This document shows positions 36,137-44,123 of a stretch of DNA of 64,000 bases, piece by piece; within the stretch, counting starts at the first letter, position 1; the number at the start of each line of letters is the position of its first letter. The notes below the pieces were generated by a model that ran no database searches, was not told the DNA's origin, and saw nothing but the letters and a program-made list of their open reading frames with translations. Origin of the DNA: Streptosporangium nondiastaticum (GTDB taxonomy: Bacteria > Actinomycetota > Actinomycetes > Streptomycetales > Streptomycetaceae). The translations under genes and the position numbers were made by a program. The stretch spans positions 1-64,000 of the forward strand of contig NZ_PXWG01000018.1 of NCBI RefSeq assembly GCF_003011965.1, written 5' to 3'.

Positions 36137-36351
36137 AGCGAAGCGCCCACGACGGGAGAAACCACATCGCGGCAGCAGCCAGCTCCCCCTCAGCCACAAC
36201 GCATGCGCAAGGTCTCCTCACGCGCCCGCATCCGTGACGGCAGGAGTACGGCGGCCAACCACCCACCGGGCGACGGACACCCGACGGAGCCGCGCCCCCC
36301 ACCCCTCCCCCTGCTGCCAGCCTGTTCTGACCCGCACCCGAACCACGGATC
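36137..36351 (-). repeat. Right inverted repeat of a composite element
   Basis: Reverse complement of the left arm, ending in CGGATC. An 18-base perfect palindrome CGCTAGGCGCGCCTAGCG (36123-36140) sits at its inner edge. Confidence 0.9.
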
Positions 36352-36641
36352 CGCACCACACACCACACCCCCCGACGCTCGGGGTTCGGCACCAGAGAGG
36401 GGCAGTTCGGCGCCGCTCAACCCGCCCTACGTCCGCCGCGCCGAGCTTCGGGATCCGGGGGTCGGGATCCGAGCGATCCCTACACGGAATGGGAGGGAGG
36501 ATTACTCCCCACCCTCCCACCCAAGCCTCGCGCGGACGCGCACAAGCGCGCACAAGCGCGCGCGTAAGCACACCCATATGACTTTCCGCAACCGAGTCGC
36601 CACGCCGCGCGCTCGCCGTGTAGCGTGCGCCACAACAAAGC

Positions 36642-36677
36642 GACCCCGGCCGGTGCTACCAACACCAAGCCGGGGTC
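36642..36677 (+). promoter_or_regulatory. Leader hairpin of the following HTH gene
   Basis: GACCCCGGC (36642-36650) pairs with GCCGGGGTC (36669-36677), with an inner GGTG/CACC pair. A -10-like TAGCGT lies at about 36631, so the hairpin is in the untranslated leader, 28 bases before the ATG. Confidence 0.5.
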
Positions 36678-36705
36678 TGACCACCAAGATCAAGGGCCTG
36701 ATCTC

Positions 36706-37620
36706 ATGGCTGTTGCCAACCTTACCCCTGCCCCCATGGCCTCTCCCGGCTTCGGCAAGCGTTCCGCTCCCGATCAAGCCCCCCGCGGCCGGGACGACTT
36801 CGCGCATCTGCCCACCCGCGAGGCGTACATCGCGGCCCACATCGACCGGCTGCCCGACGGCGCGGCCGTCGACATCAAGACCCTGGCCAAGGAGCTGCCC
36901 GCCTACGGACAGCAGGCCGTCTCATCAGCGCTCAAAGCCCTCAACGACGCCGGTCACCTGCGCCGCATCAGGCGCGTCGTCGGCGAGGGCCGTACGCAGT
37001 GGGTGTCGCGCTGGTTCTTCTCCCGGACTGCCCGCGACAACGCCTGGTGGGACGCGTTCCTGGCGCGCACCGAGGGCCCGCCCGCGGCCCCCGCCGCCTC
37101 CGCGCCCCTCACCGAGGAACCGCCCCAGCAACCACCCCGGCCCCAGCCGCAATCCACCTGCTCCCAGGCCTACATCGCCCTGGCCACCCTCGGCTGCTCC
37201 GACCCCCGCCTGACCCTGTCGGCAGCGGAGTGCGCCGCCCTCGAAGCCCTCGCCGCCGAGTGGTTCGCGCGGGGGATCACGCCCTTGGCCTTCGCGCGGA
37301 TCCTCACGCACGACCTCCCGGACGTCGTCCAATGCCCGGGTGCTTTCACCCGCAAGAGGCTCATCGACAGGGTGCCTCCCCTGCTTCCGCCCGCCGCGCA
37401 GGCGGAACCCGTACCGCCGGCGCGGCCCTCCCAGCCTCGCTGGATGATGGAGTGCACCGTCTGCGGCATCCCCGGCCCGCCCGAGGCCCTGCCCGACGGC
37501 CTCTGCCGCGCCTGCCGCGGCGTCGAGCCGCCCCCGGACCGGCCCGACCCCGCCGACGTCCGCACGCGCGTCACCCGCCTCCGGGCCATCGCCCGTGGCG
37601 GCGGATCGCCCGGGACCTGA
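36706..37620 (+). CDS. MarR-like winged-helix protein, streptomycete-specific
   Basis: A 304-residue protein. The N-terminal part (about 30-115) is a winged helix with LPTREAYIAAHIDRLPDGAA, VSSALKALNDAGHLRRIRRV and WVSRWFFSRTARDNAWW. A Pro-rich linker and a second helical domain follow (about 150-240). A CxxC...CxxC zinc-binding motif lies near the C-terminus (MECTVCGIPGP and GLCRACRG). Relatives occur in many streptomycetes in several copies and have no known role. The start is ATG 36706 (AAGGGCC upstream). The hairpin leader suggests post-transcriptional or attenuation control. A fixed leader and gene repeated across genomes may point to a mobile origin. Confidence 0.65.
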   Translation: MAVANLTPAPMASPGFGKRSAPDQAPRGRDDFAHLPTREAYIAAHIDRLPDGAAVDIKTLAKELPAYGQQAVSSALKALNDAGHLRRIRRVVGEGRTQWVSRWFFSRTARDNAWWDAFLARTEGPPAAPAASAPLTEEPPQQPPRPQPQSTCSQAYIALATLGCSDPRLTLSAAECAALEALAAEWFARGITPLAFARILTHDLPDVVQCPGAFTRKRLIDRVPPLLPPAAQAEPVPPARPSQPRWMMECTVCGIPGPPEALPDGLCRACRGVEPPPDRPDPADVRTRVTRLRAIARGGGSPGT

Positions 37621-37720
37621 GCGGAGCGCGGACGGCGTGCGGACGGCGCGAAGTCGGCCAAAGTGCACCCGAGCCGCATTTCGCCTGGCGTCCCCGTACC
37701 GTCCTTGACACTCTGCCGCG

Positions 37721-38464
37721 GTGCTGCGTATTCACTTCACCGACACGGATCTCCTCAACACCCGGGTGGCGACCGCGCCCGACCCCGGGTGGGAACTCGT
37801 ACTGAGCCTGCGGCACTTACGAAGACGCGTCGTGCCGCCGCGCTACGCCGACTGGCACCGCGATGTCCTTGCGCGGTTGCCGCACCCCCGGCCGGCCGAG
37901 GCCTACCGCGAGATCGCCGTCGATCCCTACTGGGAGGACATCCGGTCCAGTGTCGACGGCGACCGCGCCCTGAGGATCCGGGCGCTGCTGGACGGCGGGG
38001 TCAACGGCCTGCTCCGCAGCTACGTGCCGACGATGCGGTGGGTGCCGCCGACGCTGCACGTCCGCAGCGCCCTGGACCGGGACTACGACCTCCGCGGCAG
38101 GGGGCTGGTGCTCCAGCCGTCGTACTTCTGCCACGGCGTGGGGCATCTGCCCGAGGACCCGGACGCGCCGCCCGTCCTCGTGCACCCGGCCGCCCAGCCG
38201 CAGTCCGAGCCGCCGCCCGGCGACAAGGCGCTCGCGCGCCTCATGGGCGCCACCCGCGCCGGGATCCTCATCGCGGCCGGAACCGCCTGCACGGCCGGTG
38301 AACTGGCCCGCCGCGTGGGCGTCTCCGCGCCGACGGTGAGCCATCACCTGTCCGCCCTGCGGGACGCGGGTCTGCTCAGGACCGTCCCGCTCGGCACCAC
38401 GGCGTTGCATGTGCGCACCCGGACCGGGTCCGCCCTCGTGAATTCGAGCTGCGCGTTTCGATGA
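37721..38464 (+). CDS. ArsR-type winged-helix regulator with N-terminal extension and a TTA codon
   Basis: A 247-residue protein that begins with the family-typical MLRIHFT and an about 170-residue N-terminal domain. A C-terminal winged helix follows (about 180-240; TAGELARRVGVSAPTVSHHLSALRDAGLL). The GTG at 37721 has no ribosome site, so translation may be leaderless; TTGACA at 37705 is too close to serve as a normal -35 for this start. The Leu33 codon is TTA (37817-37819), so expression should depend on the developmental tRNA BldA. No metal-binding Cys pair is evident in the winged helix, so a metal-sensing role is not supported. Confidence 0.75.
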   Translation: MLRIHFTDTDLLNTRVATAPDPGWELVLSLRHLRRRVVPPRYADWHRDVLARLPHPRPAEAYREIAVDPYWEDIRSSVDGDRALRIRALLDGGVNGLLRSYVPTMRWVPPTLHVRSALDRDYDLRGRGLVLQPSYFCHGVGHLPEDPDAPPVLVHPAAQPQSEPPPGDKALARLMGATRAGILIAAGTACTAGELARRVGVSAPTVSHHLSALRDAGLLRTVPLGTTALHVRTRTGSALVNSSCAFR

Positions 38465-38535
38465 GGTTCGAAGGCGCTGTCCTTCGCACCGTGCGCCCGA
38501 CAGGATGGCGCCCGAAAACGGAACGCTTCCTGCAC

Positions 38536-38582
38536 ACAGCCGAAGTACAGCCGAAGCACAGCCGAACGGCTGAACAGCCGAA
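38536..38582 (+). repeat. Four ACAGCCGAA repeats upstream of the I36-type gene
   Basis: Copies at 38536, 38547, 38558 and 38574 (spacings 11, 11 and 16). The last gap holds the reverse element GGCTG. The cluster ends five bases before the ribosome site. Confidence 0.7.
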
Positions 38583-38599
38583 AACAGGAGGGCTTTCGT

Positions 38600-39019
38600 A
38601 TGCGATTCAAGCGTCTGGCCGTGGCCGGGGCGATCGCGATAGCGACCGCGGGTTCGGGCCTTCTGGCCACCACGCCGGCTTCCGCGTCGGCGGAACAGTT
38701 CGCGGAGAGCTGCTCGACCGGCTATGCGTGCCTGTTCTACCACCCGGACTACACGGGCGCGATCTACAAGCAGTGGGACGACGACCCGAACTACGGGAAC
38801 AACCACTTCGTGACGAGCAGTTCGACGCGCGGCAGCTCCGGCTCGGGCCTGGTCGTGCGGAACAACGCGGCGTCGGTCGACAACTGGGACTTCAACAACG
38901 CCATCACGATCTACTACAGCCCGAACTACCAGGGCGTGCACCAGCGCATCGCGGCCGGCGGCGCGGCGAACCTGAATTCGTCGCTGCGGAACGACAACGC
39001 GTCCGGCAAGTTCGGGTGA
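38600..39019 (+). CDS. Secreted I36-family peptidase inhibitor-like protein
   Basis: A 139-residue exported protein. Signal peptide 1-31 (MRFKRLAVAG to ASASA) is followed by a beta/gamma-crystallin-type domain. CSTGYACLFYHPDYTGAIYKQW and the second repeat AITIYYSPNYQGVHQRIA match the inhibitor_I36 (SMPI-like) family, small extracellular inhibitors of metalloproteases or cell-surface proteins. ATG 38600 follows GGAGGG. Its stop codon overlaps a GTG that starts a lipoprotein gene, so the two are translated together. Inhibitory activity is inferred from the fold only. Confidence 0.75.
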   Translation: MRFKRLAVAGAIAIATAGSGLLATTPASASAEQFAESCSTGYACLFYHPDYTGAIYKQWDDDPNYGNNHFVTSSSTRGSSGSGLVVRNNAASVDNWDFNNAITIYYSPNYQGVHQRIAAGGAANLNSSLRNDNASGKFG

Positions 39020-40026
39020 CCGAGCCCCTCTCGCGCACCGGTGGCCCCGCCCGTCCCCCCGGGCGGGGCGCCTTCGCTGCCCTAGCCGTGGCCGTGGCGG
39101 GCGTTCTGCTGGCGGGCGCGGGCTGTTCGGGGGCGTCGTCGTCCGGTTCCCAGGCTGCCGGTGACGACCTCCCGCAGCCCTCCGCGTTTCCCGCGATGGA
39201 ATCCGCCGCCTCCCGCTCCCTCCCCATCGACCCCTACCTCCTCACCAATGACCAAGCCGACCGGCTCGACGCCGCCCGGCGCACCCTCGTCGAACGCTGC
39301 ATGAACCGCTTCGGCATCACCTACCGGCCGCCCGACCCCGTCACCCCCTTCCGGCCCAGGACCCGTACGCAGTACCGCTACGGCGTCACCGATCCCGCCG
39401 ACGCCGCCCGCTACGGCTTCGCGCCGCCCGGCAGCCCGCGGACGCCGCCCCGCCCGCCCTCGCCGCCGGCGTCCCCCTCCGGCGAGGCGGGCGTCGTGCT
39501 GACCGGGACGGACGACCCGAAGGCCAAGCCGGGCAGCGGCGCCGCGAAGGGCGGTCAGCGTGTCAACGGGCGCACCGTCCCCGCCGGCGGCTGTCTGGGC
39601 GAGGCGCGGGCCGCGCTCCGTACGGACGGGGCCGAGGCCGGCGGCGACGCGCCGGTCGCCGACCGGATCAACGCCGAGAGCTTTGAGAAGGCGAGGCGCG
39701 ATCCGCGCGTGGCCGCCGTCCTCGCCCGGTGGGCGGACTGCATGAAGCGGCGCGGCTTCCCTTCGTACGGGGATCCGCTGCAGGCCGGCGCCGACCCCGC
39801 CTGGCGCACGCCCGAGCCGTCCGCGAAGGAGCGGGAGGCGGCGGCCGCCGATGCGCGGTGCAAGAAGGAGCACAACGTGGTGGGCGTGTGGTTCACGGTC
39901 GACGCGGCCTACCAGCGGCAGGAGATCGAGCGGAACGCGAAGGAGCTCGCCGCGGTCAAGGCCGAGCTCGCCGCCCGCCAGGAGCGGGCCGGGGGCGCGC
40001 TGGGCGAGCTTCCGCCCGCGCCGTAG
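39016..40026 (+). CDS. Putative lipoprotein, unknown family
   Basis: A 336-residue protein coupled to the I36-type gene by a GTGA overlap. The signal sequence (about 15-36, FAALAVAVAGVLLAGAG) ends at Cys37 in an atypical lipobox (AGAGC instead of L-A/S-G/A-C). The mature part contains Cys residues in ERCMNRFGI, GGCLGEARA, WADCMKRRGF and DARCKKEHN, likely in disulfides, a Pro-rich insert, and a final coiled-coil-like helix (RQEIERNAKELAAVKAELAARQE). Streptomycete proteins of this kind are common and uncharacterised. The coupling suggests a role with the secreted inhibitor. Confidence 0.65.
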   Translation: MTEPLSRTGGPARPPGRGAFAALAVAVAGVLLAGAGCSGASSSGSQAAGDDLPQPSAFPAMESAASRSLPIDPYLLTNDQADRLDAARRTLVERCMNRFGITYRPPDPVTPFRPRTRTQYRYGVTDPADAARYGFAPPGSPRTPPRPPSPPASPSGEAGVVLTGTDDPKAKPGSGAAKGGQRVNGRTVPAGGCLGEARAALRTDGAEAGGDAPVADRINAESFEKARRDPRVAAVLARWADCMKRRGFPSYGDPLQAGADPAWRTPEPSAKEREAAAADARCKKEHNVVGVWFTVDAAYQRQEIERNAKELAAVKAELAARQERAGGALGELPPAP

Positions 40027-40234
40027 CCGGGTGGGAGCCGGGCCGTAGCCGGGTGGGAGCCGGTCGCGGCGGTCGTTGTGACCGGGTGGCGGGGGCTGCC
40101 CCTCCCGCCACCCGGTTCCCCCTCCCTCTCAAAGGAGCCCCGGAGGAAGCCTCGGCGGATGCTCCGGAGGAAGCCTGAACCGTCAGTGTGCACCCGTCAG
40201 CGTGCACCCGCCGGCCTCGGTGGACGTACCGGCC

Positions 40235-40417
40235 TCAGTGGAAGTACACGACGTCGACCTGGCCGTCCGCCCGGTAGGAGAAGCCGGCCTCGCCGCTGCC
40301 CTCGCCCGGAGGGAGGGTGACGAAGTCGACGGCGTCCTGCAGTGAGGCGAACGTGCCCGCGTGGGACGTCCGCACCTCGCCCTCCTCGCTGGGGACGGCC
40401 TCGCCGGGAACGGCCAT
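40235..40417 (-). CDS. Small hypothetical protein
   Basis: A 60-residue acidic protein (EEGEVRTSHAGTFASLQDAVDF, ending ADGQVDVVYFH) without signal or membrane segment. AGGAG eight bases before ATG 40417 supports translation. No family could be assigned. It lies alone between the lipoprotein and the two-component genes, so low expression or a regulatory role is possible. Confidence 0.5.
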   Translation of the reverse strand: MAVPGEAVPSEEGEVRTSHAGTFASLQDAVDFVTLPPGEGSGEAGFSYRADGQVDVVYFH

Positions 40418-40652
40418 GAGAAGGCTCCTGTGTCCGTATGCATCCGTATCCGCAGAGTGACTCTGCGATTACCAACAGTAGTTGTTCGATCGGCGGAACG
40501 TAACCGCGTGCACGGGGCGCGCGGAGGCTCCCCGGGGGCGCGGGCAGCGCGTTGGAGAGGTTTGCGAAACATGTCCTGCTGTACACCGCATTCTGGGAGG
40601 GAGAGGCACAGCAGCCGGAGGCAACGGCCTCCGGAGGAAGACAGGGGAAGCC

Positions 40653-41306
40653 ATGCGGGTACTGGTCGCCGAGGACGAAGAGATACTGGCCGAGCTGGTG
40701 GCGACGGGCCTGCGCAGGGCCGGGTTCGCCGTGGACACCGTCTACAGCGGCGACGCGGCCATCGCCTACCTCTCCCTCCACGACTACGACGTCATCGTCC
40801 TCGACCGCGACCTGCCGCGCGTGCACGGCGACGACGTCGCCCGGCACCTGGTCGCGGGCGGCTCCCGCACCCGCATCCTGATGCTGACCGCCGCCGGGTC
40901 GATGGAGGACCGGGTGGCCGGGCTGGACCTGGGCGCCGACGACTACCTGCCGAAGCCGTTCGAGTTCCCCGAGCTGATCTCGCGGGTGCGCGCCCTGCGG
41001 CGGCGCAGCGCGCGGCCGGCCCCGCCGCTGCTGGAGAAGGCGGGCCTGCGGCTCGACACGGTGCGCCGGACCGCCGACCGGAACGGGCGGGACCTCGACC
41101 TCTCGCCCAAGGAGTTCGCCATCCTGCAGCTGCTGCTGGAGGCGGACGGGGCGGTCGTCAGCGCGGAGGAGCTCCTGGAGCGCGCCTGGGACGCGCACGC
41201 CGACCCGTTCACCGGAGCGGTGCGCGTGGCGATGAGCAAGCTGCGCGGCAAGCTCGGGGAGCCGGCGCTGATCCGTACGGTGCAGGGCGTGGGGTACGCC
41301 CTGTGA
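40653..41306 (+). CDS. OmpR/PhoB-family response regulator
   Basis: A 217-residue regulator: receiver with Asp8, phospho-acceptor Asp51 (VIVLDRDLP), Thr79 and Lys101, then an OmpR-type winged helix (about 125-217; LSPKEFAILQLLLEADGAVVSAEELLERAW and TVQGVGYAL). ATG 40653 follows AGGGGAAG. The stop codon overlaps the start of the histidine kinase gene (GTGA), so the two proteins are a cognate pair. Confidence 0.93.
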   Translation: MRVLVAEDEEILAELVATGLRRAGFAVDTVYSGDAAIAYLSLHDYDVIVLDRDLPRVHGDDVARHLVAGGSRTRILMLTAAGSMEDRVAGLDLGADDYLPKPFEFPELISRVRALRRRSARPAPPLLEKAGLRLDTVRRTADRNGRDLDLSPKEFAILQLLLEADGAVVSAEELLERAWDAHADPFTGAVRVAMSKLRGKLGEPALIRTVQGVGYAL

Positions 41307-42316
41307 AACCCGTGAGGCGGCCGTTCCTCACGGCCCGTACCCGCATCGCCGTGGCCTTCGGCGGGATCTTCCTGGTGCTCGGCGCGGCCCTCCTGCTCAC
41401 CGTGAACCTGCTCTCGCGCGCCGGCACGGAGGAGCGGGCGACGACGATCGCGCGCAACGCCGTGCCCATCGAGCTCGTCCGGCCCGGGGAGAAGGTGAGC
41501 GCGTGGACGGCGTACCGGATTTCCGGCGACGTCAGCGCCGCCGCCTCCCAGCAGCTGATCATGTGGTCGTTCGCGGCGCTGCTCGTGACGGCGCTGCTGG
41601 CGCTCGGGGTGGGCTGGTGGACCGCGGGCCGCTGCCTGCGCCCCGTGCAGGGCGCCTTCGAGAGCCAGCGCCGCTTCATCTCCAACGCCTCGCACGAGCT
41701 GCGGACGCCGCTCGCCGTGCAGCGCACGGCCATCCAGGTCGGGCTGGACGGGGACCCGAGCCCGGACGAGCTCGCGCACGTACGGACCACGCTCCTGGAA
41801 GCCAACCGCCGCTCCGAACGCCTCATCGACGGCCTCCTGCTGCTCGCCCGCAGCGACCGCGGCCTGGAGCGCCTCGACCCGATCGACCTCGCCGACGTCG
41901 TCTCCGAGGAGACCGAGGCGGTCGCGGAGCGCGCGGAGCGGGCGGGGGTGCGGCTGTCCGTGCGCAGCGAACGGGCGCCGCTGCGGGGCAACCGCGTCCT
42001 GCTCGGGCAGCTCGCCGGGAACCTGCTGCGGAACGCGGTCGAGTACAACCACCCGGGCGGCGACGTCGACGTGATCGTCGAACCGGGCCGGCTGGTGGTC
42101 CGCAACTCCGGCCCGGTGGTGGCGGCGGCCGACATCCCCGCCCTGTTCGAGCCGTTCCGGCGCGGCCGGGGCAAGGAACGCCTCAGCGGCGGCACGGGCC
42201 TGGGCCTGTCCATCGTCCAGTCGATCGCCCGGGCCCACGGCGGCCGCGCGAGCGCCGTGCCGAACCGGGGCGGGGGGCTGCGGGTGACGGTGGAGATTCC
42301 GGCGCCGGGGCGGTAG
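41303..42316 (+). CDS. Sensor histidine kinase
   Basis: A 337-residue HisKA kinase. Two membrane helices (about 14-37 and 86-107) enclose a short extracellular loop of about 50 residues, too short for a folded ligand domain, so it probably senses membrane or envelope state. Phospho-acceptor His131 is in SNASHELRTPLAVQ. The ATPase domain has the N box (NLLRNAVEYN) and the G box (GGTGLGLSIVQSIARAHGG). GTG 41303 overlaps the response regulator stop codon. A double hairpin terminates the unit. Confidence 0.92.
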   Translation: MKPVRRPFLTARTRIAVAFGGIFLVLGAALLLTVNLLSRAGTEERATTIARNAVPIELVRPGEKVSAWTAYRISGDVSAAASQQLIMWSFAALLVTALLALGVGWWTAGRCLRPVQGAFESQRRFISNASHELRTPLAVQRTAIQVGLDGDPSPDELAHVRTTLLEANRRSERLIDGLLLLARSDRGLERLDPIDLADVVSEETEAVAERAERAGVRLSVRSERAPLRGNRVLLGQLAGNLLRNAVEYNHPGGDVDVIVEPGRLVVRNSGPVVAAADIPALFEPFRRGRGKERLSGGTGLGLSIVQSIARAHGGRASAVPNRGGGLRVTVEIPAPGR

Positions 42317-42321
42317 TGATG

Positions 42322-42380
42322 CCCGCCCCGGCACGGGCCTCCGGGGCGGGTCTCCGGGGCGGGTGCGGGCCCGCCCCGGA
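42322..42380. terminator. Double hairpin between kinase and vWA genes
   Basis: Stems 42322-42331/42341-42350 and 42353-42363/42370-42380 share the same CCGGGGCGGG core, so they could also pair with each other. The position fits a bidirectional terminator. Confidence 0.7.
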
Positions 42381-42392
42381 GGGCTTCGGGGC

Positions 42393-43865
42393 TCAGCCCT
42401 CGACGATGCCCGCCGCCCTGGCTTCCTTCAGCCAGTCCGGGAACTCCACCATCAGCTCGGCGTAGAGCTGGGCGTCCGTGAGGGACTTCGGGTCGCGGCC
42501 CGCGTGGAAGAAGCCCGCGTTGTCCACGACGCGCTTCTCCGGGACCGGCAGGTCGTCCAGCTTCCGGAGGAAGTCGAAGCCCTTGCCCTCCGGGTCGCCG
42601 AAGGCGACGAACTGCCAGAAGATCGGCAGGTTCGAGCTCTCGCAGAGGGCCCGTTCCGCGGCCGGCTTGCTGTACGGGCCGCCGTCCGTCTGGAAGATGA
42701 CGAACGCCGGGGCGGTCGAGCCGGACTTCTTGTAGTGCTCGATCACCGCCTGCATCGCCCAGTGGTAGTTGGTGCGGCCCATGTGGCCCATGGAGGAGTG
42801 GAGCTCCTCGATGCGGCCCTCGTAGTTGCCGAGGTCGACCTCGGCCACGCCGTCGACGTCCGTGGAGAAGAAGACGACCGGAACCGTGCCGTCGTCGTCC
42901 AGGTGGGCGGACAGGCCGAGGGCCTGCTCCGCGAGGTGCTGGACCGTGCCGTTCTTGTAGAACTCGCGCATCGAGCCGGAGCGGTCGAGGACGAGGTAGA
43001 CCGCCGCGCGCTGCCCGGTCAGGCCCTGCTTCTCCAGGGAGGCGCCGGCCTCCTTGTAGAGGCTGATCAGGCCGGGGGCGCGGGTCTCCATTTTCCGGAG
43101 GCTGATGGCGGGGGACTGCGACGCCTGCGTTTCGTCCTGCGGCGGCATCGCCGGGGCCGGTTCCGGTGTCGGGCCCGGCGCGGGCTCCGGCTTGCGGATC
43201 GGCTCCGGGCCGGGGGCGGGCTCGGGCACCGGCTCGGGCTCGACCGGCGGGACGGGATGCGGCTGCGGGATCGGCTTGGGCTTCGGCATGGGCGTCGGCT
43301 CGGGCTCGGGCTCCGGGCTCGGCTCCGGCGGAACGGGCCCCGGGCCGGGGCGCGGGCCGGGCGTCGGCCCCGGCTGCGGCGTCGGATCCAGCGGGCCCGG
43401 GTCGGGGACGCGGTCGTCGTCCGGATCGCCGGCAACCGGCCCGCCGGCGACCGGATCACCGGCAACAGGCCCGCCGGCCACCGGCGTCCCGGCCGACGTC
43501 TCAACCGGCGCCTCAACCGGCTCCGCCACGCGCGCGGAGCCCCCGCCCCCCTGCTGCGGCGGCACCGGGGCGCGGACGGGCTCGGCAACGGTCTCCTCCG
43601 CGGAAATGCGGGGCCGGGCCACGACCGGCTCGGCGCGCTGCTCAATGCGCTGGTCAGCGCGCGGCTCGGTACGAGGCTCAGTACGAGACTCCGTACGCGG
43701 CTCGGTACCGGATTCGCTCCGCGGTTCGGCGCCCGGGTCCGGCTCCTGGGCGGGCGCGGGCACGGACGGCGGCGCGCTCTGCACGCGCTGACTCGCTTCG
43801 TCTCGCTCGGCCGTCGCTGTCCTGGACCGGCCGAACGCGTTCCGCAGCAGACTCCGAATGCCCAT
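42393..43865 (-). CDS. vWA-domain protein with very long Pro/Glu-rich linker (TerF-like)
   Basis: A 490-residue cytosolic protein. The C-terminal about 220 residues are a von Willebrand A domain with the metal site DRSGSM and the tellurite-resistance-type sequence LVLDRSGSMREFYKNGTVQHL. A disordered segment of about 240 residues (about 30-270) precedes it, with runs such as EPRTESRTEP, GGPVAGDP and PEPSPEPEPEP. The N-terminus MGIRSLLRNAFGRS could be a short membrane-contact helix. vWA proteins of this type occur with TerD-family genes, none of which lies next to it. ATG 43865 follows AAGGACT. Stress sensing is inferred only. Confidence 0.75.
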   Translation of the reverse strand: MGIRSLLRNAFGRSRTATAERDEASQRVQSAPPSVPAPAQEPDPGAEPRSESGTEPRTESRTEPRTEPRADQRIEQRAEPVVARPRISAEETVAEPVRAPVPPQQGGGGSARVAEPVEAPVETSAGTPVAGGPVAGDPVAGGPVAGDPDDDRVPDPGPLDPTPQPGPTPGPRPGPGPVPPEPSPEPEPEPTPMPKPKPIPQPHPVPPVEPEPVPEPAPGPEPIRKPEPAPGPTPEPAPAMPPQDETQASQSPAISLRKMETRAPGLISLYKEAGASLEKQGLTGQRAAVYLVLDRSGSMREFYKNGTVQHLAEQALGLSAHLDDDGTVPVVFFSTDVDGVAEVDLGNYEGRIEELHSSMGHMGRTNYHWAMQAVIEHYKKSGSTAPAFVIFQTDGGPYSKPAAERALCESSNLPIFWQFVAFGDPEGKGFDFLRKLDDLPVPEKRVVDNAGFFHAGRDPKSLTDAQLYAELMVEFPDWLKEARAAGIVEG

Positions 43866-43923
43866 GTGGAGTAGTCCTTCACGTGTCTCGGGAGCTATGA
43901 AATGTCCGTGTTGCGGGTATACA

Positions 43924-43936
43924 TCCCCCTGGGGGA
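43924..43936. promoter_or_regulatory. Palindrome upstream of the vWA gene
   Basis: TCCCCC-T-GGGGGA, 59 bases before the start codon. It is an operator candidate; the binder is unknown. Confidence 0.35.
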
Positions 43937-44123
43937 CGGTGACGTAAGGCTAGCCGCCCCCCTATTCCCCGCATGCTCAGACCCTCGCGAGGCACTCCCG
44001 GCCGCCCCACGCACGAGGGACGGGCCCTACGCCCACTTGGGGCCACGGAACTTCACGCTCCGTCAGACGGAGGCGCCGGCCGGCGGTGAATTCCGGCCAT
44101 CCGCCCACGGTGGCGTGGCGGGC

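Larger units (their letters stand above)
35077..36705. other. 1.6-kb region without a supported gene
   Basis: All six frames contain long open stretches because of the GC content, but none has a recognisable domain, and the five repeat copies fall in different frames. The region holds the inverted/tandem repeat element (35095-36351), a CCCCGA-CGC-TCGGGG hairpin at about 36370-36384, three GCGC(A)CAAGC-type short repeats at about 36537-36565, and the leader of the next gene. Confidence 0.7.

Noticed and set aside
35180..37213. A 677-residue open frame across the composite repeat element
   Set aside because: No domain; repeat periods of 184, 183, 122 and 122 shift the frame between copies; frames are equally open on other strands, as expected from GC bias. 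The end of the frame overlaps a real HTH gene in another frame.
37705..37734. TTGACA plus TATTCA as promoter of the ArsR-type gene
   Set aside because: The -10 would lie inside the coding sequence, downstream of the family-conserved start MLRIHF.
33389..40640. A complete prophage or integrative element
   Set aside because: No integrase, attachment-site pair or tRNA end was seen; the region looks accessory but its borders are not defined.
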